Assembly (NCBI GenBank): GCA_902615805.1
Contig: CACMQH010000003.1
Span: 1-64,000 of the forward strand
Length of the DNA: 64,000 bases
Reading direction: 5' to 3'
DNA from: Rhodospirillaceae bacterium
GTDB taxonomy: Bacteria > Pseudomonadota > Alphaproteobacteria > TMED109
The notes below the pieces were generated by a model. That model was not told where the DNA came from, made no database searches, and worked only from the letters and a program-made list of their open reading frames with translations. Positions 1 through 11,153 of this stretch are shown one piece after another. Numbering within the stretch: the stretch's first letter is position 1; each line of letters begins with the position of its first letter. The position numbers and the translations under genes were made by a program.

Positions 1-2
1 AT

Positions 3-905
3 GATATGATTGGCAAAGATAAAGTTTTTGATACTAACTCTTACTTTATAATTTGTACTAATGTTTTAGGAGGGTGTATGGGCTCTACGGGACCAAAAAG
101 CATAAATACAGACACTAATAAATATTTTGGTAATGACTTTCCTGAAATTAGTATACAAGATATGGTTAATTTGCAAAAAAAACTAATTGATCATCTTGGT
201 ATAGAAAAGTTATTATGTGTTGTCGGAGGCTCTATGGGTGGTATGCAGGTATTAGAATGGGCTACAAAATATTCAGAAAGAGTCAAACTAGCGATACCTA
301 TTGCAACTTCTTACAGACATACTGCTCAAAATATTGCTTTTCATGAAGTGGGAAGACAAGCAATCAAAAATGATACTAATTGGATAAATGGCGATTACAT
401 AAAAAGTAATACTTCTCCTGAAAAAGGTCTAGCAGCAGCTAGAATGGTTGCGCATATTACATATATGTCAGAAAAATCATTATCAAAAAAGTTTGGAAGA
501 AATAAAAAAAATCTAAATCCTTTATCTAAAATTTTTGAAGGAAGTTTTGAAGTTGAAAATTACTTACAATATCAAGGCTCTTCCTTTGTAAGTAGATTTG
601 ATGCAAACTCATACTTACACCTTACAAGATCTATGGATCGCTTTGATTTGTCGGAAAAATTTAATGGTAAGCTAGAAAAAGTTTTTAAGAGTAATACGTG
701 CAAATGGTTAATTATTTCTTTTAATAGTGATTGGTTGTTTCCAACTTCAGAAAGTAAGAGATTGGTAAATGCGCTTAATGCAAATGCTTGTGATGTTAGT
801 TTTGTTGAAATAGAATCTGATAGAGGGCATGATAGTTTCTTACTTCAGATACCTAGGCTCTATAACATTTTAAGAGGCTTTTTAATAGGAGCAAAATTTA
901 AGTAA
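3..905 (+). CDS. metX: Homoserine O-acetyltransferase, 5' end missing
   Basis: Alpha/beta-hydrolase that acetylates L-homoserine with acetyl-CoA, the first committed step of methionine synthesis by the acetyl route. The frame is open to the window edge, and the methionine at position 6 is internal: family members have roughly 75-80 more residues before this point. The visible part carries the MetX signature GGCMGSTGP (about residue 23) and the nucleophile elbow GGSMGG. It also has a late Asp in NSDWLFPT and a His in DRGHDSF, so the Ser-Asp-His triad is complete. It overlaps metW by one base, the usual metX-metW arrangement. A succinyl-transferring MetX cannot be excluded from sequence alone. 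Confidence 0.93.
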   Translation, partial: DMIGKDKVFDTNSYFIICTNVLGGCMGSTGPKSINTDTNKYFGNDFPEISIQDMVNLQKKLIDHLGIEKLLCVVGGSMGGMQVLEWATKYSERVKLAIPIATSYRHTAQNIAFHEVGRQAIKNDTNWINGDYIKSNTSPEKGLAAARMVAHITYMSEKSLSKKFGRNKKNLNPLSKIFEGSFEVENYLQYQGSSFVSRFDANSYLHLTRSMDRFDLSEKFNGKLEKVFKSNTCKWLIISFNSDWLFPTSESKRLVNALNANACDVSFVEIESDRGHDSFLLQIPRLYNILRGFLIGAKFK

Positions 906-1513
906 TGAAAAACGTAAGAGCTGATCACTATATTATATCAAACATAGTGAAAAATAATTCTAGAATTTTAGATATCGGTTGTGCTGATGGCAAGCTTTTG
1001 CATTTATTAGAAAAAGAAAAAAATGTATCAGGACAAGGCATAGAAATCAAACATGATAAAGTTGAAACATGTCTTAAAAAGGGACTTTCAGTAATTGAAG
1101 GAGATGCAAACAAAGAAATCATAAACTATCCAAAAAAATCATTTGATTATGTAATATTAAGTCAAACATTACAAACTGTCGAAAGACCGAAGTGGCTTCT
1201 AAATGAAATATTAAGAATTGGAAAAAGTGCTATTATATCTTTTCCCAATTTTGGCCATTGGTTATGCAGAGCACAGCTTCTTTTCAAAGGCAAGATGCCT
1301 GTAACAAATGATTTAAAGCTAGCTTGGTATGATACTCAAAATATACACCTTTGCACTATTAGAGACTTTAATAATTTAATACTTGAATTAAATTTACAAA
1401 TTGATGAGAGGTTTGGAATCAGTAAGAAAAAAGTACTTTCTTTTCCATTTAATTTATTTTCTTTAAATGTATTTGCCTCTCATGCAGTATTTGTAGTAAG
1501 CAAAAAAAATTAA
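905..1513 (+). CDS. metW: Methionine biosynthesis protein MetW
   Basis: MetW is a small class I SAM-dependent methyltransferase-fold protein found next to MetX in many proteobacteria, where it is thought to support acetyl/succinylhomoserine formation. Here 202 residues start at an ATG overlapping the metX stop (TAATG). The SAM-binding loop ILDIGCADG lies near residue 19, and the family-typical GHWLCRAQLLFKG block is near residue 117. Co-transcription with metX is very likely. The catalytic activity of MetW is not firmly established in the family, so only the association with methionine synthesis is safe. Confidence 0.92.
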   Translation: MKNVRADHYIISNIVKNNSRILDIGCADGKLLHLLEKEKNVSGQGIEIKHDKVETCLKKGLSVIEGDANKEIINYPKKSFDYVILSQTLQTVERPKWLLNEILRIGKSAIISFPNFGHWLCRAQLLFKGKMPVTNDLKLAWYDTQNIHLCTIRDFNNLILELNLQIDERFGISKKKVLSFPFNLFSLNVFASHAVFVVSKKN

Positions 1514-1520
1514 TTATTTT

Positions 1521-2837
1521 TTAAAAAACTTTTTTAATAGCATATGTTAAAGTACTAAATATTTTATCAATTTGTTTTTTTGTTATAATTAATGGGGGAG
1601 ATATAGCTATCGTATTACCAGTAAATCTAACCATTAACCCGTTATTAAAACACTCTTCATAAACATCTCTTCCTAAAGTTTTAGGTTCTTTCTGCCTTTC
1701 TGCAAGCTCAATACCTGCAACTAAACCGAAGTTTCTAACATCCTTAACCACATTAAGTTTTGATAAAGAGTGTGCAGCTTTACCAAAATATTTTTCTAGC
1801 GATTTTGATCTTTCAAAAAGTTTTTCCTCTTCATAAACTTCTAAAGTTGCTATGCCAGCAGCACATGCGATAGGATGTCCTGAATAAGTATAGCCATGAA
1901 AAAGCTCAATTTTATCTTTATTTTTTTTATAAATTGTATCGTAAATTTCAGATTTAACTCCAATTGCACCCATTGGAATTGTAGCATTCGTAATACCTTT
2001 TGCTAATGTCATAATATCTGGGGTAACTTTAAACCTTTTGCTGGCAAAACTATCTCCAACTCGCCCAAAGCCGGTTATGACCTCATCGAAAATTAATAAA
2101 ATATCATTCTTGCTGCAAATTTCTCTTAATTTTTCTAAATATCCCAAAGGTGGCACGAGAACACCGGTAGAACCTGCAATAGGTTCTACTATTACTGCTG
2201 CAATAGTATCCTTGCCATGAAAATCTATAATCTCATTTAAAGCCTCAGCTTTTTCAATCCCATATTTAGGTTGCCCCCAAGAAAAAGAATTCTTTTCAGG
2301 CATATGTGTATGAGGAAGATGTATAACACCATTAAGTAAGTTACCAAATTGTGATCTGTTAGCTATGATACCTCCCACTGAAGTCCCCCCAAAACCTGAG
2401 CCGTGATATCCTCTTGATCTACCAATAAATTTTGTTTTTGAATGTTGTCCTTTAGCTTTAAAATATGCTAATGCAACCTTGAGAGCAGAGTCTACTGCCT
2501 CAGAGCCAGAATTAGAAAAAAAAGTATGGTTAATTTCATTAGGTAAAATATTTACTAGCTTTTCAGCAAACTCAAATGCTAGCTTGTGTCCCATTTGAAA
2601 TGATAATCCGTAATCCATCTTTTCTACTTGTGCTTTTACTGCATTTACTATTCTACTTCTGCAATGTCCTGCATTTACACACCAAAGCCCTGCAACTCCA
2701 TCAAGAATTTTTTTACCATCTGAAGTCTTATAATACATACCTTTAGCGCTCTCAAGTAACTTAGGATTAGACTTAAACCATCTATTATCAGTATAAGGCA
2801 TCCAATAAGCGCTTTTTTCTTTCCTAGATAATTTCAT
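1521..2837 (-). CDS. Class III aminotransferase, omega-amino-acid--pyruvate type
   Basis: A 438-residue PLP-dependent fold-type I aminotransferase. The N-terminal WMPYTDNRWFK block, the NSGSEAVDSALK motif (about residue 108), FDEVITGFGR (about 251) and the PLP lysine in LAKGI (about 280) are those of omega-amino acid (beta-alanine)--pyruvate transaminases. The expected reaction is beta-alanine or a similar terminal amine plus pyruvate giving malonate semialdehyde plus alanine. mmsA at 33579-35069 could take semialdehyde products onward, which is an inference. Its 3' end faces metW with 7 bases between. Exact substrate is uncertain: taurine, GABA or putrescine are alternatives. Confidence 0.85.
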   Translation of the reverse strand: MKLSRKEKSAYWMPYTDNRWFKSNPKLLESAKGMYYKTSDGKKILDGVAGLWCVNAGHCRSRIVNAVKAQVEKMDYGLSFQMGHKLAFEFAEKLVNILPNEINHTFFSNSGSEAVDSALKVALAYFKAKGQHSKTKFIGRSRGYHGSGFGGTSVGGIIANRSQFGNLLNGVIHLPHTHMPEKNSFSWGQPKYGIEKAEALNEIIDFHGKDTIAAVIVEPIAGSTGVLVPPLGYLEKLREICSKNDILLIFDEVITGFGRVGDSFASKRFKVTPDIMTLAKGITNATIPMGAIGVKSEIYDTIYKKNKDKIELFHGYTYSGHPIACAAGIATLEVYEEEKLFERSKSLEKYFGKAAHSLSKLNVVKDVRNFGLVAGIELAERQKEPKTLGRDVYEECFNNGLMVRFTGNTIAISPPLIITKKQIDKIFSTLTYAIKKVF

Positions 2838-2881
2838 AGTTTTACTATACTATAAATTTTAAAATTTTTTAACTGTAAAGT

Positions 2882-4366
2882 ATGAATTTAATATCTAAAT
2901 TAAAAAACAAAAAAAGTTTAAATATTATTTATGAAAACAATAATATTAATTCCAATAGTTTATTGCAAATTATAGAATATAATACAATTACATTAAAAAA
3001 ATTAGCTATTAAAAAGAAAGATACAATTGCCATAGTCTTAGAAAATGGCCCCGAGTTTATAACAAGTTTCTTAAGCTGTATTAATTCTACAGTGGCTGCA
3101 CCACTAAATCCTAATTATACTGCTTCAGAGTTTGATTTTTATTTTAAAGACTTGAAACCTAAAGCATTAATTACAAATATGCCAAGCAACCATCCTTCTG
3201 TAAAAATATCTTATAAAAATAAAGTAAAAATAATTAGGCTAGAAGATTTTCTCTTTAAAGTTGATAAGAAAAGTTTGAAAAATAATAAAATCAAAAACAC
3301 GGTAGCAAATCTAAATGATACAGCTTTAATCTTGCACACATCTGGCACTACATCCAGACCAAAAATGGTTGCTCTTAGCCACCAAAATATTATCAGTAGT
3401 TCACTAAATATTTCCAATGCACTGAACTTAAAAAAAACAGATAAAAATATTATTTTAATGCCTTCATTTCACATTCACGGAATTATAGCATCTATATTAG
3501 CTCCACTTTATTCAGGAGGAAGTGTAGTAGCTTTACCTAAATTTAATGTGCTTACTTTTTATAGTTTTTTAGAAAAGCATAAACCCACCTGGTTTACAGC
3601 TGTACCAACTATGTTGCAATCAATCTTGGATAGGTCAAAAAATAATAAAAAGATCATTCAAAATAGCAAGCTACGATTTATTAGATCCTCATCTGCCTCG
3701 TTACCTTCTAATGTATTTAAAAGCCTAGAAAGTACTTTTCAAGTTCCTGTAATAGAGAGTTATGGCATGACTGAGGCAGCCCATCAGATGACCTCAAATC
3801 TTCTACCCCCTAAAAAAAGAAAGATTAATAGCGTAGGAAAACCTATTGGACTACAAGTCAAAATAATAGACCAAAACAATAAATTTCTTAGCTATAAAAA
3901 AGAGGGAGAAGTATTAATTAAAGGGAAAAATGTTCTGAATGGATATTTAGCTAATTCAAAAGCAAATAAAGAAAGTTTCTTTAATGGTTGGTTTAGAACA
4001 GGAGACTTAGGCTATTTCGATAAAGATGGTTATCTTTACATATCTGGTAGAATAAAAGAAATTATTAATAGAGGTGGTGAAAAGATTAGCCCCAAAGAAG
4101 TAGATGAAGTCTTTATGAAGCATTCTAAAGTTTCAAAAGCTATATCTTTTTCTGTTAAACATCCTAAGTTAGGAGAAGATATTTCTTTAGCAGTTGTACT
4201 TAAAAATAAAAAAGATTGTAAACCTAGTGAATTAAAAGACTTTGCACAAAATAAGTTAGCACGTTTTAAAATTCCTAAAAACATATATATTGTTGATGAA
4301 ATACCAGTAGGAGCTACTGGTAAAATACAAAGAATAGGTTTAGCGAAAAAATTGGGAATAGAATAG
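2882..4366 (+). CDS. Acyl-CoA synthetase (AMP-forming), oxalate--CoA ligase-like
   Basis: Member of the ANL superfamily (494 residues) that activates a carboxylic acid through an acyl-adenylate and transfers it to CoA. The P-loop-like motif HTSGTTSRPKM is near residue 151, ESYGMTEAAHQM near 292 and the hinge motif WFRTGDLGY near 369. The C-terminal lysine is in the GATGKIQR segment near 482. The PLNPNYTASEF stretch near residue 80 resembles oxalyl-CoA synthetase/Pcs60-type proteins, but substrate cannot be read from this. The stop overlaps the start of the following reductase by one base, so the two are probably translated together. Confidence 0.82.
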   Translation: MNLISKLKNKKSLNIIYENNNINSNSLLQIIEYNTITLKKLAIKKKDTIAIVLENGPEFITSFLSCINSTVAAPLNPNYTASEFDFYFKDLKPKALITNMPSNHPSVKISYKNKVKIIRLEDFLFKVDKKSLKNNKIKNTVANLNDTALILHTSGTTSRPKMVALSHQNIISSSLNISNALNLKKTDKNIILMPSFHIHGIIASILAPLYSGGSVVALPKFNVLTFYSFLEKHKPTWFTAVPTMLQSILDRSKNNKKIIQNSKLRFIRSSSASLPSNVFKSLESTFQVPVIESYGMTEAAHQMTSNLLPPKKRKINSVGKPIGLQVKIIDQNNKFLSYKKEGEVLIKGKNVLNGYLANSKANKESFFNGWFRTGDLGYFDKDGYLYISGRIKEIINRGGEKISPKEVDEVFMKHSKVSKAISFSVKHPKLGEDISLAVVLKNKKDCKPSELKDFAQNKLARFKIPKNIYIVDEIPVGATGKIQRIGLAKKLGIE

Positions 4367-5352
4367 TGAGGATTTGTATATTTGGTGCTGGAGCAATAGG
4401 CGGAATGATAGGCTCATTGCTTAAGTATAATAATATAGATGTGACCCTTATAGCCAGAGGAGAACACTACAATGAAATTAAAAAAAATGGACTAGTATTC
4501 AAAAGCAAAGAATATAATTTAGATATCTGTCAGAAGTTTGATATATATCAGGATATTTCAGATATAGGAAAATTTGATTTAGTAATTAATGGTTTAAAAG
4601 CCCATTCCGCAAATAATACAGCCAAACATGTTAGTCAACTATTACATAATTCATCTGTAATATTACCTACCTTAAATGGGATTCCCTGGTGGTTCTTCTA
4701 TAAGTTTGGAGGAAACTACGATAATTATCAATTACGATCAGTAGACCCAAATGAATTTCAGTGGAAATTTTTTAAACCCTCTAGGGTGATAGGATGTGTA
4801 GTTTATCCAGCAGCATTTATAAAAAGTCCAGGTGTTATTGAACATGTTGAAGGCAAAAGGTTAATTCTTGGTGAACCAGATAATTTAAAAACTACAAGAG
4901 TTGAAGTATTATCAAAACTTTTTATGTCTGCTGGAATAAAAGCCCCTATTAGTAAAAATATAAGAAGTGATATTTGGTTAAAATTAATTGGCAATAGCTC
5001 TTTTAATCCTTTATCTATAATTACTAAAGCAACCTTAAAGAAAATGTGTGAAACCCAAGAAACTAAAAATATAATATTTAATATGATGACTGAGGCCAAC
5101 AATATTGCACAAAAATTAAATATTCCAATGAAGTTAGATATAGAAAAAAGAATTGAAGGAGCAAGACTGGTTGGTGATCATAAAACCTCTACCTTACAAG
5201 ATTTTGAGGAAAAAAAACCTTTAGAATTAAATGCTCTGATTAAATCACTTGTAGAATTAGGAAATTTAACCAATACAAATATACCTACTATCAATACCAT
5301 ATTTGCATTATCAAAATATTTTGCTGTTGAAAATAATTGTTATGTTGAATAA
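4366..5352 (+). CDS. Ketopantoate reductase (ApbA/PanE) family protein
   Basis: NAD(P)H-dependent 2-oxoacid reductase family, 328 residues. The N-terminal dinucleotide fold starts at once with IFGAGAIGGMIGSLL. The catalytic-lysine region is SDIWLKLIGNSSFNPLS (about residue 203), followed by the all-helical C-terminal domain with DHKTSTLQDFE near residue 267. It starts with GTG overlapping the stop of the acyl-CoA ligase. The family includes panE (reduction of 2-dehydropantoate to pantoate for CoA), but many paralogues act on other 2-oxoacids. Coupling to an acyl-CoA ligase rather than pan genes makes a true PanE uncertain. Confidence 0.82.
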   Translation: MRICIFGAGAIGGMIGSLLKYNNIDVTLIARGEHYNEIKKNGLVFKSKEYNLDICQKFDIYQDISDIGKFDLVINGLKAHSANNTAKHVSQLLHNSSVILPTLNGIPWWFFYKFGGNYDNYQLRSVDPNEFQWKFFKPSRVIGCVVYPAAFIKSPGVIEHVEGKRLILGEPDNLKTTRVEVLSKLFMSAGIKAPISKNIRSDIWLKLIGNSSFNPLSIITKATLKKMCETQETKNIIFNMMTEANNIAQKLNIPMKLDIEKRIEGARLVGDHKTSTLQDFEEKKPLELNALIKSLVELGNLTNTNIPTINTIFALSKYFAVENNCYVE

Positions 5353-5358
5353 GTGTTA

Positions 5359-6945
5359 TTAAAATCCCAAAGCTAATCCATCTTTTCTTGGATCTGAACC
5401 CCCAACTAATACACCATTATCTCTGAGGAGAATAGCTTGCCCTCCTCCATGAGGAAGGTCACAATAAGTAACTTTATGTCCTAATTTTTCTAACTTATCA
5501 AAATTTTCTAAAGAAATAGTCTTCTCAAGCGCTAATTTATTATCAAAATAGAAAGAACGTGAATGATCTAAAGCCATTTGTACATCCATACCATAATCTA
5601 ATACATTGGTTAAAAAATGAACTTGCCCAACTGGTTGATAGTGTGCTCCCATAACCCCAAAAGGCATAATTGGTCTATTATTTTTCATTAATAGTGCAGG
5701 AATAATAGTGTGCATTGGTTTTTTTAAGGGCACATAAAAGTTTGGATGATTTTGATCCAAGTTAAAAGAAGCTCCTCTATTATGTAGCAATATTCCTGTG
5801 TTTTCTGTGACTATTCCACTTCCAAAAGGATGAAAAATTGAGTTAATGAAAGAAACAAAATTACCCTCATTATCTACAACACTAATATATACAGTATCTT
5901 TATTATTTTCTAATTTTTTTATATCTAAATTCTCTAATACAGAATCTTCTTTAATCTTATTACTTAAATGCATTCCATAATCTTTAGATAACATTTTTTG
6001 AATAGGTATTTCAGTAAAGTTAGGATCGCCTAAATATTTGTTTCTATGAAGAAAAGCCAACTTAGTAGCTTCAGCTTCAATATGAATTCTTCTATAATCA
6101 TTAGGTTCGTATTTATTGATATCTATGTTAGATAAGATATTTAACATCATTAAGGCTACAATACCCTGACCATTTGGAGGGCATTCGTATACTTGATATC
6201 CATTATAATCTATTTTAATAGGATCTACATATTCAGCTTGAAAGTTTGCTAAATCCTCAAGTGATAGTTGCCCTCCTAACTGGTTAATTTTAGTTATTAT
6301 ATCTTTGGCAACATATCCATCATAAAAGCCATCCCTACCATTTTTTGCTATATACTCTAAAGTTTCAGAAAGTTGTTCCTGTTTATGAATTTCTCCAATT
6401 TTATACGCTTTCTCATTTTTCAAAAATATTCTTTTAGCATCTTTATCAACTTTTAATTTATCCTCTTCTCTCTTCCACATATCAGCTATAACATCAGCCA
6501 CCACATAACCTTCTTTTGCCAATTTTATTGCCGGGCTTAAAATATCTGTTAACTCTAAATTCCCATAATCTTTTACTAATTTACACCACGCTGCGACTGC
6601 TCCAGGTACAGTAATCGCACTATGAGAATAAGGGTCTATAAGATTGTCTTCCGTCTTTATTATACTGTCATAATTAACTTTACTCGGAAGATTTCCTGAT
6701 CCATTTAATGCAACTACTTTTTTATCTTTATTACTATAAAATATACAAAAACAGTCTCCCCCAATTCCTGTTGAATGAGCTTCTACTACAGCTAGCACTG
6801 ATGCAGCTGTGATAGCAGCATCAACAGCATTGCCGCCTTTTTTAATTATTTCCAAGGCTTTCATTGTAGCTTCAGGATGTGAGGTTGCTACCATAGCATT
6901 TTTGCTATAAATAGGTGATCTTGATGGTATATGTAAATTTCTCAT
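5359..6945 (-). CDS. ggt: Gamma-glutamyltransferase family protein
   Basis: N-terminal-nucleophile hydrolase that matures by self-cleavage and transfers or hydrolyses gamma-glutamyl groups, for example from glutathione. In 528 residues it has the GGNAVDAAITA motif near residue 36 and GIGGDCF near residue 61. The presumed cleavage/nucleophile threonine is in KDTVYISVVD near residue 348, and GGGQA lies near the C-terminus. No signal peptide is visible, so a cytoplasmic location is likelier than the periplasmic one of E. coli Ggt. The start faces the rplU promoter region divergently. A role in glutathione turnover or as a specialised acylase cannot be separated. Confidence 0.87.
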   Translation of the reverse strand: MRNLHIPSRSPIYSKNAMVATSHPEATMKALEIIKKGGNAVDAAITAASVLAVVEAHSTGIGGDCFCIFYSNKDKKVVALNGSGNLPSKVNYDSIIKTEDNLIDPYSHSAITVPGAVAAWCKLVKDYGNLELTDILSPAIKLAKEGYVVADVIADMWKREEDKLKVDKDAKRIFLKNEKAYKIGEIHKQEQLSETLEYIAKNGRDGFYDGYVAKDIITKINQLGGQLSLEDLANFQAEYVDPIKIDYNGYQVYECPPNGQGIVALMMLNILSNIDINKYEPNDYRRIHIEAEATKLAFLHRNKYLGDPNFTEIPIQKMLSKDYGMHLSNKIKEDSVLENLDIKKLENNKDTVYISVVDNEGNFVSFINSIFHPFGSGIVTENTGILLHNRGASFNLDQNHPNFYVPLKKPMHTIIPALLMKNNRPIMPFGVMGAHYQPVGQVHFLTNVLDYGMDVQMALDHSRSFYFDNKLALEKTISLENFDKLEKLGHKVTYCDLPHGGGQAILLRDNGVLVGGSDPRKDGLALGF

Positions 6946-6992
6946 AATTAACTTATACCTTAATATTTTTATAAATAAAAATAATTTTTCTC

Positions 6993-7021
6993 TTGTTTAC
7001 AAAGGTGTTAACGGGTATATA
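6993..7021 (+). promoter_or_regulatory. Probable sigma70 promoter for the rplU-rppH operon
   Basis: A TTGTTT box (6993-6998) and a TATATA box (7016-7021) are separated by 17 bases in the 103-base gap between divergent ggt and rplU. Transcription would start near 7028, leaving a leader of about 20 bases with an AAGG Shine-Dalgarno core just before the rplU ATG. It is the only gap upstream of the plus-strand run 7049-14966. Confidence 0.5.
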
Positions 7022-7048
7022 TTAATATTATTTTTTTTAAGGTAAATT

Positions 7049-7492
7049 ATGTTTGTTGTGATCAAAAACGGTGGTAAACAATACAAGGTTCAGACTGGTG
7101 ATATTATAAAGCTTGACTACCTTGGACAAGATAAAGGTAAAACTCTAAGCCTAAAAGAAGTTCTAGCATGTAATGTGGATAATAAAGACTACATAGGATC
7201 ACCTTACCTAAACAACGTTGAGGTGAAAATTGAAATTCTAGAAAATAAAAAAGATAAAAAGGTATTGGTCTTCAAAAAAAGAAGAAGACACAATTCCAGA
7301 AGGCTAAACGGACATAGGCAAAGTTTATCAGTTGTTAAGATTAATGATATATTGCTAGATGGTAAGAGTGTCGGTAAAGATAATAAAAATAAAGTTTCAG
7401 TTACTAAAAAAAATACTAACTCAACAAAAAAAAAGGAAGCAACCAGTAAAAAAACTTTAAAAACTAAACAACCTAAACAAAAAAAGGAATAG
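7049..7492 (+). CDS. rplU: 50S ribosomal protein L21 with lysine-rich tail
   Basis: Large-subunit protein that binds 23S rRNA. The first ~103 residues match L21 along their length: MFVVIKNGGKQYKVQ at the start and the basic FKKRRRHNSRRLNGHRQ block near residue 74. A further ~44 residues are almost only Lys, Thr, Asn and Ser and have no family counterpart in short L21s. Such tails are common in alphaproteobacterial L21. It is the first gene of a long operon and is followed 3 bases later by rpmA. Confidence 0.97.
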   Translation: MFVVIKNGGKQYKVQTGDIIKLDYLGQDKGKTLSLKEVLACNVDNKDYIGSPYLNNVEVKIEILENKKDKKVLVFKKRRRHNSRRLNGHRQSLSVVKINDILLDGKSVGKDNKNKVSVTKKNTNSTKKKEATSKKTLKTKQPKQKKE

Positions 7493-7495
7493 AAT

Positions 7496-9893
<2,398 letters not shown>

Positions 9894-11153
9894 ATGATTA
9901 AGAAATTAAATAATATAGAACTCATTTGTAAGAAAGCTAAAGATGCCTCATATGAATTAGCAGTCTCTTCAAATAAAGAAAGAAATATTGCTTTAAAATT
10001 AATAGCTAATCAAATATTAAAATCTGTAAATAAAATAATTACAGCAAATAGAAAAGACTATAAAGCTGCAAAGAAAAATAAAGTTCCTTCGGCCCTTCTT
10101 GACAGACTGCTACTAAATGAAGAACGCATTAAAAATATGGCTAAAGATGTAAACAATATATCTAAACTCGAAGATCCCATTGGAAAAGAACTTATTAAAA
10201 AATTAAGGCCTAATGGTTTAAAAATAACTAAAGTATCAGTACCGTTAGGAGTAATCGCTGTAATATTTGAATCAAGACCAAATGTTGCTTGTGATGTAGC
10301 CTGCTTATGTATAAAATCTGGTAATGCTGTAATATTAAAAGGAGGAAAAGAGGCTAAACACACAAATGAGATAATAATAGAAATAATAAAAAATACTTTA
10401 AAAAAAACTTCTTTAAATGCAAATGTCGTATCCTCACTTAAAAATTATTCCAGAAGTTCAGTAAACCAGTTATTAAAGATGGATAAATATATTGATGTTT
10501 TAGTTCCAAGAGGAGGCAAAGAACTTATTAAAACAGTAAGGAAAAAAACTAATATACCTGTATTTTCTCATTTAGACGGGATTTGTCATACTTATATTGA
10601 TAAATTTGCTAACGAAAAAATGGCCATAAATATAACTTATAATGCAAAAATGAGAAGGACTAGTATATGTGGAGCAACGGAAACAATACTTTGTCATAAA
10701 GATGTAGCAAAGCAAGTATTACCTCATTTATTAGAAAAACTTTTAAATGCTGGCTGTGAAGTTAGAGGAGATAGTGATGTAGCTCTATTTAGTAAAAAAA
10801 TAAAAAAAGCAAGTGAAAAAGATTGGAAAAAAGAATACCTAGCCTCAATAGTTTCAATAAAAATAGTCAAAAGTTTAAATGAAGCAATCAAGCACATAAA
10901 CAATTATAGCTCAAAGCATACTGATGCAATAATTACTAACAGTAAAAAAAATGCTAAATTATTTTTGACTGAAATTGAGAGCGCCATAGTAATGCATAAT
11001 ACTTCTACCCAATTTTCAGATGGAGCAGAATTTGGATTGGGAGCAGAAATAGGAATATCTACAGGTAAACTTCACGCTAGGGGGCCAGTCAGTACTCAAG
11101 AGCTGACTACTTATAAATACATTGTAAAAGGAAATGGTCAATTAAGACAATAA
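9894..11153 (+). CDS. proA: Glutamate-5-semialdehyde dehydrogenase (gamma-glutamyl phosphate reductase)
   Basis: NADPH-dependent reduction of glutamyl-5-phosphate to the semialdehyde, the second step of proline synthesis. The 419 residues are the normal length for ProA and belong to the aldehyde dehydrogenase superfamily. Landmarks are FESRPNVACDVACL near residue 123, the catalytic cysteine in RRTSICGATET near 257 and the C-terminal QFSDGAEFGLGAEIGIST block. No gap separates it from proB, so ProB and ProA are likely co-translated. The nadD reading frame opens within its last codons. Confidence 0.96.
   Translation: MIKKLNNIELICKKAKDASYELAVSSNKERNIALKLIANQILKSVNKIITANRKDYKAAKKNKVPSALLDRLLLNEERIKNMAKDVNNISKLEDPIGKELIKKLRPNGLKITKVSVPLGVIAVIFESRPNVACDVACLCIKSGNAVILKGGKEAKHTNEIIIEIIKNTLKKTSLNANVVSSLKNYSRSSVNQLLKMDKYIDVLVPRGGKELIKTVRKKTNIPVFSHLDGICHTYIDKFANEKMAINITYNAKMRRTSICGATETILCHKDVAKQVLPHLLEKLLNAGCEVRGDSDVALFSKKIKKASEKDWKKEYLASIVSIKIVKSLNEAIKHINNYSSKHTDAIITNSKKNAKLFLTEIESAIVMHNTSTQFSDGAEFGLGAEIGISTGKLHARGPVSTQELTTYKYIVKGNGQLRQ

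Noticed and set aside
1500-1540. A terminator between metW and the aminotransferase
   Set aside because: The A-run/T-run inverted repeat has no GC stem and lies in or beside coding ends; in this AT-rich sequence such patterns occur by chance.
6946-7048. A tRNA or small RNA in the ggt-rplU gap
   Set aside because: The 103 bases show promoter-like boxes but no cloverleaf, TTC loop or stable stem.
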